Source: Beaufortia kweichowensis
Lineage: Eukaryota > Chordata > Actinopteri > Cypriniformes > Gastromyzontidae
Assembly (NCBI GenBank): GCA_019155185.1
Contig: CM032800.1
Span: 17,906,543 to 17,970,542 of the forward strand
Length of the DNA: 64,000 nt
Direction: 5' to 3'
The notes beneath the pieces are model-generated. The model was not told where the DNA came from and did no database searches. It saw only the letters and a list, made by a program, of their open reading frames with translations. Both the position numbers and the translations under genes were made by a program. Numbering within the stretch: position 1 is the first letter of the stretch; each line of letters starts with the position of its first letter. Positions 33,837 through 44,771 of the stretch are shown here, one piece after another.

Positions 33837-34813
33837 TTGGAAACAACTTAATTCTTTTAATAGCCTGTTATAAATTTATTCTAAAGATTCTGTGAAAAAA
33901 TAAAAAAGAACAGAATGTATTCATATTAAATTCTTAAACGTCTAGAGAAGTGTCTTTACTTACACATTTTAGCAAATGAGCACATACCCCGAATACAAAT
34001 ATTAATATTTCAACAAAAAATAAAAAGATTATACTAAACCTTTGAAGTGTAGTTGAAAGTATTAAAATAGAAAACTGATTATATGTATATATACACACAT
34101 AACTACCACTCAAAACTTTGTGATCAGTAAGATTTTCTTTTATTTGATTTTAATTTTTATGCTTATCAAGGCTGAATTTATTTGATGAAAAGTACAGATG
34201 CCAAAAATACAGTATTGTGAAATATTATTGCAATTCAAAAATAAGTTTTGTAGTGTACTATATTTAAAAAAAAAATCTATTTATTTGTCATGCAAAGCAG
34301 AATTTTCATACTCCAGTGTTCAGTGTCACATGATCTGTCAGAAATCATTCTAAAAAGCTGATTAATCATCAATGTTGGAAACAACGTAATTCTTTTTATA
34401 GCCTGTTATAAATTTATTCTAAAATAAAAAAAGAACATAATGTACTCATATTAAATTCTTAAACGTCTAGAGAAGTGTCTTTACTTACACATTTTAGCAA
34501 ATGAGCACATACCCCGAATACAAATATTAATTTAAAAAAATATACATATATATATATATATTATACTAAACCTGTGAAGTGTAGTTGCAAGTATTAAAAT
34601 AGAAAACTGATGTTTTAAATTGCAGTAATATTTCACAATTTTTAGAGTTTTTTGATCAAATAAATATAACCTTCATGAGCATAAGAAACTTTTCAAACGT
34701 TCAATTTAATTTAAAACGTTTATATATTAAAGAGTGTTTTTACTTCTCAACTCTCCTCCTCTTTGCAATTCTCTCTGTTTTTAGAAGCACAATTTCGATT
34801 CCCGAAAGGGAAA
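33837..34813. repeat. AT-rich unit spacer with direct duplication
   Basis: Copy a (33837-34079) and copy b (34374-34610) share TTGGAAACAAC, TAGCCTGTTATAAATTTATTC and GCAAATGAGCACATACC and differ by small changes. Copy b holds a TA microsatellite. Between them (34080-34373) lies sequence with GTGTCACATGATCTGTCAGA, which resembles a dispersed cyprinid repeat from memory, unverified. A 3'-box-like TTCTAAAAACAGAGAG for U2 lies at about 34786-34771. Confidence 0.8.
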
Positions 34814-34999
34814 GCGCACCGTTCCTGGAAGCACTGCAATACCAGGTCGATGCATGGAGTGGCCGGAGCAAGCCCCGCTTCCACCTCCGTGTCTCAAAAA
34901 TCCATTTAATATATAGTCCCCGGATAGGGAACGTATCAGATATTAAACTGATAAGAACAGATACTACACTTGATCTTAGCCAAAAGGCCGAGAAGCGAT
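34814..34999 (-). ncRNA. RNU2: U2 snRNA gene (186 nt), intact
   Basis: U2 RNA pairs with the intron branch point. The minus strand begins ATCGCTTCTCGGCCTTTTGG at 34999, matching vertebrate U2. The branch-point recognition sequence GTAGTA (nt 33-38) is intact. It is followed by the stem-loop IIa/IIb region and an ATTTTTG Sm site. The 3' stem-loop GGTATTGCAGTGCTTCCAGG leads to the end. I set the 3' end at GGTGCGC by comparison with human U2, so a base or two is uncertain. The promoter lies to the right and a 3'-box-like sequence 28-43 nt past the end. This copy and 47531-47716 look identical and are the best candidates for functional genes. Confidence 0.97.
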
Positions 35000-35195
35000 G
35001 CTTTGGTTGCGCTGCAAGAGGGAGAGCCGGTGAAGGCACTGCCGGTCGCGGCAGCGGTGAGCAGACCAAAGGTCAGCAGCAGGCACGCATCGAGGCGCTG
35101 CACACGAAAGCAGCTGGGTCATATGCACACTCTTGAAAATAAAAGGTGCCATAGAAGACACATTTGGCCAAATGGGTATAAGCTTTTGCGTACCT
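35000..35195 (-). promoter_or_regulatory. U2 promoter region with PSE candidate
   Basis: CTCACCGCTGCCGACCGGC starts at 35061, about 62 bp upstream of U2. The position and CTCACC start fit a proximal sequence element recognised by SNAPc. No TATA box follows, consistent with Pol II snRNA genes. The assignment is by position and partial consensus only. Confidence 0.5.
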
Positions 35196-35686
35196 CTTGG
35201 GTGTAAAAGGCAGATCACTCGTTACCACAGCAAACGCTCGAGTAAGACGGCACTTCATTGCTGCCGTTCAGCTGTGCAAGCTCAGTGTCGGAGGCCCAAC
35301 GGCAACACGAGCTCACATTTGAAATTTGCTCATGTACACGGTCGTTCGTTTTGCTCACACGTTGCGTGGTGTTTTGCTACAAGGTTGTAGGCAGTGCACG
35401 GTGTATTTTAAGCCCTTTAGTCTGACAAAATGAAAGAAGCCGTTCGCGATGGTGGAGGCCGAAAGGTCCACACTCGCGATTAAACGCCTCGAGTTGAGCA
35501 GCTCTCTGGTCGTCTTCGTGTGCATTCAACTCTTTTGGTTTATTTCGGAGCTGCTTCGCATCTTGCTCTGCCTGCAGATGGGAAAAGTGCCCTTTAAAAA
35601 CGTCAAGAAAATGTTTATGTTGCACTGACCGGCGATGAACGCCAGTGCTCACGGCTGACTGATGATGCTTTGCGAATTAAATAAAC
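35196..35686. repeat. L arm of the unit inverted repeat
   Basis: Pairs with R arm 36979-37468 around a 1.29 kb loop that contains U1. Lengths are 491 and 490 bp. Confidence 0.85.
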
Positions 35687-36492
35687 AAAACGCTTCGATT
35701 AGTTGGTCAATAAATAAATACACACAAACACACACAGGAGTAAAGGAGTGTATTGGTGTTTTAAGTCGAATAATATGGAAAAGTACACCTCAAAAGCATG
35801 GAGTACATGCAGGCTTTTTGGCACTCACCGTCGATGCAAACCATTGCGCATGGCTGACTGATGACGTTGCTGGTGGAATACACAAACTATTCCATTAGTT
35901 GGTAAACGAATAAACAAGAGAACGAACAAAGTTAGGGATGAGCATACACGCATAAAAGGCTGTCGTGGAATACTATTCCTTATAATGGATTGTGAAAGGA
36001 TTGCCGCTGACGTTTCATTCTTAAAGGACAACGAGCTCACGGAGTGCTTTTTCGCCTGTTGACGCTGGAGACAGCGTTTAAATTGCACACAATATCAGCA
36101 AATTAAAGGCGTTCTGTTGTCTGCAAGTGTTCCAGCGCTTTATGCCGCATTGCATTCAACGAATGCAGCGTTCATTTAACGAACGAAACCGTGTTAGCGG
36201 GCGTAAAGGTTCATTTCGTCTGTTTTCGACAACGGCCGGCAACGCACATTATTACCTGCTGCTCGTCGTTATTTACACTTCTAAAGCACTTTGCACCAGG
36301 GACCGTTGCTATTTCACAAATACAACGGTATATGCGTTGCCCTGATATAGCATGAAAGGCCGGACCCATTCGCTCATTACAAAGACAAAACAAAAGAAGT
36401 ATTCTGGTTCATAATGGTTCGTTGAATGTTTTGCAAAACGGATGCTTTCGTTGTATCGAAGACGTTTCGTTTGTCTTGGGAAAAACATATTT

Positions 36493-36539
<47 letters not shown>

Positions 36540-36579
36540 TATTCCTTTATGTTATATCTTCTCTTGTTCAACGATTGAT
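35687..36579. other. Spacer between L arm and U1, with TA microsatellite
   Basis: Same as 32056-32945. The TA run is at about 36495-36533. No gene seen. Confidence 0.6.
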
Positions 36580-36742
36580 CAGGGGAGAGCGCGAACGCAG
36601 TCCCCCACTACCAGAAATTATGCAGTCGAGATTCCCACATTTGGGGAATTCGCAGGGGTCAGCAGAGCCGAGTGCAATGGCCGAGCCTCGCCCTGGGTGA
36701 ACCACCTTAGTGATCATGGTGTCTCCCCTGCCAGGTAAGTAT
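36580..36742 (-). ncRNA. RNU1: U1 snRNA gene (163 nt)
   Basis: Matches the 164-nt copies except for one missing base in the CCGGAGTGC/CCGAGTGC region (stem-loop II side). The splice-site recognition sequence and Sm site are intact. The single deletion may be sequence error. Confidence 0.95.
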
Positions 36743-36978
36743 GAGTACACGGCGTTCGGGCCAGAGGACTCGTTCTCCCGGTTGCCATTCACATCGGCGG
36801 ACACATCGCCAAACGACCGCCACTGAAGACGGACAAAGGACCAACGACTTCCGCTCCCTCACTGTTCTGTAGCAGATAGAAAGGCACGCAGAAGCAACGT
36901 TATAATCGTTCAAGAACGTCTAAGAGTGTTGTTTGCTCGAATAGAAGCAATGCTTTGGTTGCGCTGCTAGAGGGAGAG
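36743..36978 (-). promoter_or_regulatory. U1 upstream region
   Basis: Equivalent to 33110-33345, with the U2-start-like 35 bp at about 36944-36978. Confidence 0.5.
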
Positions 36979-37468
36979 GTTTATTTAACTCGTAAAGCGC
37001 ATCAGTCAGACTTGAGCACTGGCTTTCATCGCCAGTCAGTGCAACGTAAACATTTTCTTGACGTTTTTAAAGGACACTTTTCCCATCTGCAGGCAGAGCA
37101 AGATGCGAAGCAGTCTCGAAATAAAACAAAAGAGTTGAATGCACACGAATACGAGCAGAGAGCTGTTCAATTCGAGGCGTTTAACCGTGAGTGTGGACCT
37201 TCGGCCTCCACCATCGCGAACGGCTTCTTTCATTTTGTCAGACTAAAGGGCTTAAAATACACCGTGCACTGCCTACAACTTTGTAGCAAAACACCACGCA
37301 ACGTGTAAGCAAAACGAACGACCGTGTACATGAGCAAATTTCAAATGTGAGCTCGTGTTGCCGTTGGGCCTCCGACACTGAGCGTGCACAATGGCCATTG
37401 AGCGAGCGGCAGCAATGAATACTTGAGCGTTTGCTGTGGGAACGAGTGATCTGCCTTTTACACCCAAG
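36979..37468. repeat. R arm of the unit inverted repeat
   Basis: Inverted relative to L arm 35196-35686. The plus-strand ORF seen in the previous unit ends in another frame here. Confidence 0.85.
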
Positions 37469-38445
37469 TTGGAAACAACTTAATTCTTTTAATAGCCTGT
37501 TATAAATTTATTCTAAAGATTCTGTGAAAAAAAAAAAAAGAACAGAATGTATTCATATTAAATTCTTAAACGTCTAGAGAAGTGTCTTTACTTACACATT
37601 TTAGCAAATGAGCACATACCCCGAATACAAATATTAATATTTCAACAAAAATAAAAAGATTATACTAAACCTTTGAAGTGTAGTTGAAAGTATTAAAATA
37701 GAAAACTGATTATATGTATATATACACACATAACTACCACTCAAAACTTTGTGATCAGTAAGATTTTCTTTTATTTGATTTTAATTTTTATGCTTATCAA
37801 GGCTGAATTTATTTGATGAAAAGTACAGATGCCAAAAATACAGTATTGTGAAATATTATTGCAATTCAAAAATAAGTTTTGTAGTGTACTATATTTAAAA
37901 AAAAAAAAATCTATTTATTTGTCATGCAAAGCAGAATTTTCATACTCCAGTGTTCAGTGTCACATGATCTGTCAGAAATCATTCTAAAAAGCTGATTAAT
38001 CATCAATGTTGGAAACAACGTAATTCTTTTTATAGCCTGTTATAAATTTATTCTAAAATAAAAAAAGAACATAATGTACTCATATTAAATTCTTAAACGT
38101 CTAGAGAAGTGTCTTTACTTACACATTTTAGCAAATGAGCACATACCCCGAATACAAATATTAATTTAAAAAATAATATATATATATATATATTATACTA
38201 AACCTGTGAAGTGTAGTTGAAAGTATTAAAATAGAAAACTGATGTTTTAAATTGCAGTAATATTTCACAATTTTTAGAGTTTTTTGATCAAATAAATATA
38301 ACCTTCATGAGCATAAGAAACTTTTCAAACGTTCAATTTAATTTAAAACGTTTATATATTAAAGAGTGTTTTTACTTCTCAACTCTCCTCCTCTTTGCAA
38401 TTCTCTCTGTTTTTAGAAGCACAATTTCGATTCCCGAAAGGAAAA
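37469..38445. repeat. AT-rich unit spacer with direct duplication
   Basis: Duplicated segments at about 37469-37709 and 38008-38242. The poly-A and TA runs differ in length from other units. No gene. Confidence 0.8.
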
Positions 38446-38594
38446 GCGCACCGTTCCTGGAAGCACTGCAATACCAGGTCGATGCATGGAGTGGCCGGAG
38501 CAAGCCCCGCTTCCACCTCCGTGTCTCAAAAATCCATTTAATATATAGTCCCCGGATAGGGAACGTATCAGATATTAAACTGATAAGAACAGAT
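38446..38594 (-). pseudogene. RNU2: U2 snRNA gene, 3' portion (interrupted by Keno copy 2)
   Basis: Identical in sequence to the matching part of the intact U2 at 34814, starting at nt 38 (ATCTGTTC). The first ~28 nt are found at 44060-44087 on the far side of the element. Confidence 0.95.
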
Positions 38595-38783
38595 TTTTTT
38601 CTTTCGAAAAAAGTTTATTGACACGTTCACTCATGTTAACAGACATTTTAAAACAGATTTAAATATTCATGTTTTGTACTGTTTAAAATATGATAAATAT
38701 GAGTAAAACATTTTAAAATACATTTTAAAAAAACGGACCATAAAAACTAATAAGTGTCCAAGATGTCACTATTTTAAACTATT

Positions 38784-41700
38784 TCATTGCTCAGGCCGGG
38801 GTGAGTCCCTACCAACATGTCCGTCACCCCGCTCTGCAGGACAAACACTTTGTCCCCCGCTTCCGGTGCCCAGCGGAGGTCCCCTCCCACCGGCCCGCTG
38901 GCCCGCTGTTCCCGTAGCCGGCGGTGGTAAGGGTGCATCTACGGGCAGCCAGGCGCGGTGGCAGCCGGGACCTTCTCCGTGCGACCCCGGCCCCCCTCGT
39001 CCGAATGACAGAGCCCGGCACCCCTGCAGCGAAAGTTTTACCAGTTGCTCGCACGCGTGGAGGGGCACCGTAACCTGTTTCCCCACCAGCAGGTTTCTTG
39101 TGGTCCAGATGACATCTTTGATCATGTTCAGGGTGAGCCAGAGCGAGGCAAATTTTTGTACAGGTAGGTCCTTCAAGCCCTGGCCCACCCCATAGCTGGC
39201 GAGCTTGTAGTCCATCTGGACCACACCTGCTGGCAGGCTCGGGAAATACAGGGGCCGGTTAAGGCCCACAGGTCCAGTGCAAGCAATGCCGCACTCCCAG
39301 ATCAGATGTCGCACGGTCTCCGGCATGTTGCATCCGGACCGTGGGCAGGTCCTGTCTTTGGCCATTTTCCGGGAGTGCATTACCGCCCTGACCGGGAGGA
39401 TCTCATGGGCAACCATCCACGACAGGTCCTTGTGCTTGTTCTGGAGAGCGGGGTGGGCAGCGTTCCTCCAAACTTGTTTGGCCTCACTTAATGTGAGGCC
39501 TGGAACTGGACTCACTGACTCCCGGTCCTGAACAAGGGAAATAATAGATTTATGTTTGGTTAAAATAGTGACATCTTGGTTCTCTAAATTATGTTTCTTT
39601 AAAAAACACTTAATAAAATTGTATTCTTTTGGCATGTTAAAAGACACAGGGGTTTTCAAATCAATTTCTAAAATTTTTAACCTTCTCAGGTACGACCCCA
39701 TCCAGAATCTAACCATAGCTGCTGTTTTATTTTCTCTGGATGGGGTCACTGCATAAGTTATGTGTAAGGCAGTGAATCGGCTAGATAAAAACAGGTGGAG
39801 GTCTGGGAGGCCTTTCCCTCCATTTTCTGTTTTTCTTCTTCACCATGTTTCTCTTCAGCGCTCCCACTTGGACCCCCACAGGAAGTAAAACACCGCTCTC
39901 TCCACATCTGTAATAAAATGCTTTGGGGGACTAAAAACAGAACACACAAGTAAAAACAGAGGTAAAATCACAGCTTTAAAAATTAAGATTTTTCCTTCTA
40001 TTGTCAGTTGTCTTAGTCCCCAAAACCCCAGTCGTTGCCTAACTTTCCCTATCAAGTCCGTCCAGTTTCCCATTCCTCCACCCTCTCTGTCAAATTTAAC
40101 CCCTAAAACTTTAAAATCTTTTTCCTTAAAACCACGCCAAGTCCCTCTGTGTGTTTTTGTCACCCCACGGCCCGAAGAGCCGGGCCTCGGACTTTGTTCT
40201 ATTTAGCTTGGCGCCCGAGGCCCGACCGTACCAATCAGTCAGATCTAGAGCTCTCCGCAGCGATAAAAAGTCAGTCGATAAAAGGGTCACGTCATCCATA
40301 TATAAAACACATGTACTCGTCAGTCCACCTGTCCCGGGTATGTCCAGTCCTTTAATCCATTTATCCTTTCTCAAGATCTGTGCCAATGGTTCAATACATA
40401 CCACATACAGGAGGGGAGATAAAGGACACCCCTGACGGACACCGCTGCATATATTCACAGCTTTGGATAGATGCCCATTTACAAGAATTTTACTAACAAC
40501 GTCTTTGTACAACAGACCCACCCATGTTAAGAACCTCCCTGGAAAACCCACTTTTTGCAGTACCCGAAAGAGGTACTCGTGCGAGACCCGATCAAAAGCT
40601 TTTTCAAAGTCTAAATTTAGGACTACTAGCCGAGTGTTTCTGTCTCTCGTGATAACAGATGGTGTCTCTGATCAGTATTAGGCTGTTCTGTGATCTTCCT
40701 CCCGGCACAGCACATGCTTGATCCGGTGGATTATGTCCTCTAAAACAGTCGACATCCGTGTTGCTAAAATCTTGCTAAAAAGTTTCAAATCAAAATTTAA
40801 AAGCGTTATCGGTCTCCAGTGCCTTAAGTCAGTCTTGTCGCCTTTTTTGTGTAGTAGCGAAACTATCCCTAATCTAAAACTGTCTGGAAGTCTGTCAAGA
40901 GTCTCTAGTTCGTTAAAACAGTCAGTAAGTCTGGTGCTAAAATATCCCAAAACACAAATAAAACTCTAGGGGAGTCCATCGCTCCGGTGACTTTCCCCTT
41001 TTAAAACATTTAAGAGCTTTTCCCATTTCTAAAATACTAAAATCTTGGGATAAAAGGACGTTGTGACTGTTTATCTTCTTATCTAAAAACTCTAAAACTT
41101 CTTTTATGGTGTCTTGTGAAATATCTTTAGCATTGTACAAATCCTGATAAAAACATTCAATTTCCCTTAAAATCTCCTTTGTAGTGTGTACCTCCCTCCC
41201 ACTTTTAGAGTCGTGATCCTCTCCCTTGTGTAATTACTTTTTTTAAAAAAATACCTGGTACACTTTTCCCCTTCTTCAATCTGTTTTTCTTTACTTCTTA
41301 ACATTACACCTTTGCTTATCGTCTCTGCTCGGGCTGACATTTCTTTCTTCACTTCCTTTATTTCTTTACTAAAATCAAGACCGTTTTTTAAAAGGTTAAA
41401 ATATCTCTGTAGTCTTTTCTGCAGCCCCAACATGCACCTCCTTTCCTTGTTTTTCCTGTTTTTCCCTACCTTTTTAAAAAACTGTGTCGTCCGTTCCTTC
41501 ACCATTTCCCACCACTGTGTTCGTGAATCGTAAAAGTCTTGGAGGGTCTGCCATTGGCTAAACTGTTCCCTATATTCCCTAACTATCTCTTTGTCCTCTA
41601 ATAGGGAACAGTTCAGCTTCCACAGCCCTCCCCTACAGTCACACAGCTGGGAAGTGACAGGGTGCATGACAGCATTATGTGATCAGAAAAGAAGAGGGGG

Positions 41701-42361
41701 TCAATGTAGCATCAGTTGGCGGGCAGTCTCTTGTAAAAATATAGTCGATTCGAGAGGCTCTGGTACCATCACCACTGAACCAGGTGAAGCCCTCCCTCTC
41801 TTTGATGCAGTGTTTTAAAACAGTCGACTAATTTAAAATCCCTCACTATACCCTGCAATAAAACCGATGTCTTGTCCATCTTAAAATCTTCTCCTGCCCT
41901 CTTCCTGTCTCTCTGACCTAAAACACAATTAAAATCCCCTGCTACCACCAGGGGACCCTCCCTAACATGTGGGGCTGCAGGTCTTCTAAAAGTTCATACC
42001 GGTCGCTTTTTTCCCGTGTAAAACCATACACATTAAGAACATTAAAATCGTTGTTTAAAAAAGTCAGGTTAGCTAAAATTGCCCGTCCATCTCTCACTAT
42101 CGTGCTCCCCTTCACCAAGATGTGAGGATTTTTATTAAAATGGCAACGCTGCCATCATTCTTGTTGGCATTGGAGCCACTCCATATGGAGGGCCCCAAAG
42201 TCCACATCTCTTGCCACTTTTTGTATTGTTTTAAAAGGGTAGGCAACACTCCTGTAATAAAATAACATCTGACTTAACATTTTTAAAAAAGCTAAAACAC
42301 TCTGTGCTCGGGTGGTGGACCTCACACTTCTCACATTAATAGTAGAGAAAGTTAAGGCCAT
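38784..42361 (-). CDS. Keno copy 2 ORF2: APE endonuclease, reverse transcriptase, C-terminal zinc motif (frameshifted)
   Basis: About 1190 codons, start MALTFSTINVRSV at 42361. The N-terminal endonuclease nicks the U2 target (INVRSV, then GDFNC near 41922-41950 and IDYIL/SDH near 41740-41690). A basic linker (open 41167-41667, ending KCTRYFFKKS) leads to reverse transcriptase: HKKGDKTDLRHWRP (about 40850-40810), CSGVRQGCPLSPLL (about 40440-40400), and catalytic YMDD (40302-40291; most relatives have YADD). The C-terminal open stretch 38784-39749 (321 codons) has CPRSGCN...RHLIWEC, a zinc motif usual in Tx1/L1 ORF2. It is split over several frames by small indels. Given the noise in neighbouring copies, some may be sequence errors. 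Confidence 0.8.
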
Positions 42362-42451
42362 GAGCAGTATGGTATAAAAAAGACTATGAACATTAAAAAA
42401 GACTATATAAAACAATAAATTAAAAGACTACAGAGTGAATTTAAAATTATC

Positions 42452-43768
42452 CTATTTCAAGTGATACCTGCTCTTCCTTAATCTCCACTGTTTTGGAGAC
42501 AGGAGAGCAGGTATTAGGAGCCAGCCGAGCTGCAGAGAAATTCTCTTGCAGCTCTTTTTTGGCGATGATGTTCTAAGCTCCATATGCAAAAACGAAACCT
42601 CATTTGGGGGTTCTTGAGGCCACATAATGCTCAGATCTTCTGAAGAAGAACTATCTGGCCGATGCGTTGCTCGCAACTTCTTCTCCTCTGTTAGCCCTAG
42701 AGGAGACCCTGCTGGTCTCTTTTGCACCTGAGCATTTGGGAGTGAGCACTCAGTTTCACTCCCACTAAGACCACCACTCACCTCAGAGACGGTGACTAGG
42801 GAGGAAGTCGTTTCCTCCTCTCCTTCCTCTTGATCCTTTCCTTTTTGGGAGGTGACTTCCTCCCCTTGTTGTCCCAACCCACCTGGCTCCGCCCCTGGGG
42901 CTGCTTCACTTCCTCCTTGCTGCCCAATCGCTGTGGCCGGCTGGGGCTTTGGCTTTTCCCGCCAAAACTCAGAGGCTCCACCCTCCTCCTCGCTTTCCTC
43001 CTCCATTTGTGGTACATGTGTGGCAGCCATTTTGTTAACTTTCAGCTTGTTGGCAAAACTTTTCGGGCAATCTCTGTAGAGGTGGTTGTTTTCTCCACAC
43101 AGATTACACTGTCTGCCATTGGTACATTCTTCAAAACTATGACCAATTTCTCTACACTTTCGCAAAATATTATTTGGCATGCTTCAGCTAGATGCCCAAG
43201 CTTCCCGCATTTCCTGCACAGCTTGGGCATTCCCTGATAAATGAATGTAACCACGGTTTTCTCCCAACACAATCATGGAGGGCAGATGTCTCAGGCCCTG
43301 GAACCCGTCGGCATCTTCCCATTGTTTAATGGGAATACGCCAAGAACAGTTCCAGATACCATCCTCATCTACCACTTTAACTGGTTGGCCTCGAACCGTG
43401 CAATATCTCCCCAGCCAGACACAAATATCATCTCCACTCACAGTTTCATTAAACATCCTGACAATTATGGTCTTCAATGAATTATCAGAAAGTTTCTCCA
43501 CTGTGAACATGGAGAACTGGGTTTTACAAGCCTCAAACCTTTGCCAAAAAGTGCTTATGACAGAAACATTTCTAAAACTTACATCGAAACCTTTTCCCTG
43601 GGGTAGTGTCATTAAACAGTTTAACTCATTTGGTTGAAAACCAAGCACTTCCTGGATCAGCTTCCTGGAGAAGTCGAGTCTCGACATCACCAGGGGCTTT
43701 CCATCCACTACTTTAAAAAGAAAACGCACGCTGTGGTGCCTCCGCATGCCGGCACGGGCAGCCGACAT
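42452..43768 (-). CDS. Keno copy 2 ORF1: nucleic-acid-binding protein with three CCHC knuckles (frameshifted)
   Basis: Start MSAARAGMRRHHSVRF at 43768, end at 42452, about 439 codons. The N-terminal half (43184-43768) has a basic start and a globular region (VSGDDICVWLGRYCTV). Three knuckles follow: CRKCGKLGHLAEAC (in another frame, 43042-43272), CRKCREIGHSFEEC-type sequence with the first cysteine damaged, and CNLCGENNHLYRDC. The C-terminal third is Glu/Ser/Pro-rich. A local frame disturbance lies around the first and second knuckles (43180-43200). It is expected to coat element RNA. ORF2 starts about 90 bp downstream. Confidence 0.8.
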
Positions 43769-44059
43769 GGTGGAGGCACCAACACCGCGATTAAAACTAG
43801 CAACTCTAAAAACTTAAAACCAGATATAAAATACACTTACCTTAAAACCGTATTTCAGTGCCCGTTGGATCGTCGGATTTTCCTTTAAAACCTCTGAAAA
43901 GAAGAACACACACAAACAAAACAAACAAACAAACAAACACTAAAGTGCAAAAAAAAGCAATATATACCTCCTGGGGTTTAAACGGCTTGTGAACTGTAAA
44001 CTCACAAGCCAAAGAACCTACAAGAGGCGATCGCAGCGCCACCCTTTGACCAGATACTA

Positions 44060-44087
44060 GATCTTAGCCAAAAGGCCGAGAAGCGAT
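44060..44087 (-). pseudogene. RNU2: U2 snRNA gene, first 28 nt (5' side of Keno copy 2)
   Basis: ATCGCTTCTCGGCCTTTTGG followed by CTAAGATC, then element-side sequence TAGTATCTGG. It retains the normal promoter to the right (44088-44281). Confidence 0.9.
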
Positions 44088-44281
44088 GCTTTGGTTGCGC
44101 TGCAAGAGGGAGAGCCGGTGAAGGCACTGCCGGTCGCGGCAGCGGTGAGCAGACCAAAGGTCAGCAGCAGGCACGCACCGAGGCGCTGCACACGAGCAGC
44201 TGGGTCATATGCACACTCTTGAAAATAAAAGGTGCCATAGAAGACACATTTGGCCAAATGGGTATAAGCTTTTGCGTACCT
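44088..44281 (-). promoter_or_regulatory. U2 promoter region of the interrupted unit
   Basis: Same as 35000-35195, including CTCACCGCTGCC about 60 bp upstream of the start. A transcript would run from U2 nt 1-28 into Keno, so the U2 promoter could drive the element. Confidence 0.5.
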
Positions 44282-44771
44282 CTTGGGTGTAAAAGGCAGA
44301 TCACTCGTTACCACAGCAAACGCTCGAGTAAGACGGCACTTCATTGCTGCCGTTCAGCTGTGCAAGCTCAGTGTCGGAGGCCCAACGGCAACACGAGCTC
44401 ACATTTGAAATTTGCTCATGTACACGGTCGTTCGTTTTGCTCACACGTTGCGTGGTGTTTTGCTACAAGGTTGTAGGCAGTGCACGGTGTATTTTAAGCC
44501 CTTTAGTCTGACAAAATGAAAGAAGCCGTTCAGCGATGGTGGAGGCGAAAGGTCCACACTCGCGATTAAACGCCTCGAGTTGAGCAGCTCTCTGGTCGCC
44601 TTCGCATTGCATTCAACTCTTTTGGTTTATTTCGAGCTGCTTCGCATCTTGCTCTGCCTGCAGATGGGAAAAGTGCCCTTTAAAAACGTCAAGAAAATGT
44701 TTCTGTTGCACTGACCGGCGATGAACGCCAGTGCTCACGGCTGACTGATGCGCTTTGCGAATTAAATAAAC
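44282..44771. repeat. L arm of the unit inverted repeat
   Basis: Pairs with R arm 46056-46546. Confidence 0.85.

Larger units (their letters stand above)
38595..44059 (-). mobile_element. Keno-type non-LTR retrotransposon, copy 2 (most complete)
   Basis: About 5.47 kb, same orientation as U2. Order on the minus strand: ~290-bp 5' UTR with a TTTG repeat (about 43918-43940), ORF1 (43768-42452), ORF2 (42361-38784), a ~190-bp 3' UTR, AATAAA, and a short A-rich tail at 38595-38610. The 3' junction falls before U2 nt 38. At the 5' junction the U2 fragment ending AAGATC is followed by TAGTATCTG and then GGTCAAAGG, so ATCTG is present at both ends and U2 AAGTG is missing. It is the reference copy for this window. 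Confidence 0.9.

Noticed and set aside
35687..36579. A third snRNA, tRNA or 5S gene in the unit spacer
   Set aside because: I compared by eye with U4, U5, U6, 5S and tRNA signatures on both strands and found no match.
38866..39195. GC-rich plus-strand ORF in Keno 3' region
   Set aside because: Antisense of the ORF2 C-terminal region; not conserved in frame in copies 1 and 3.
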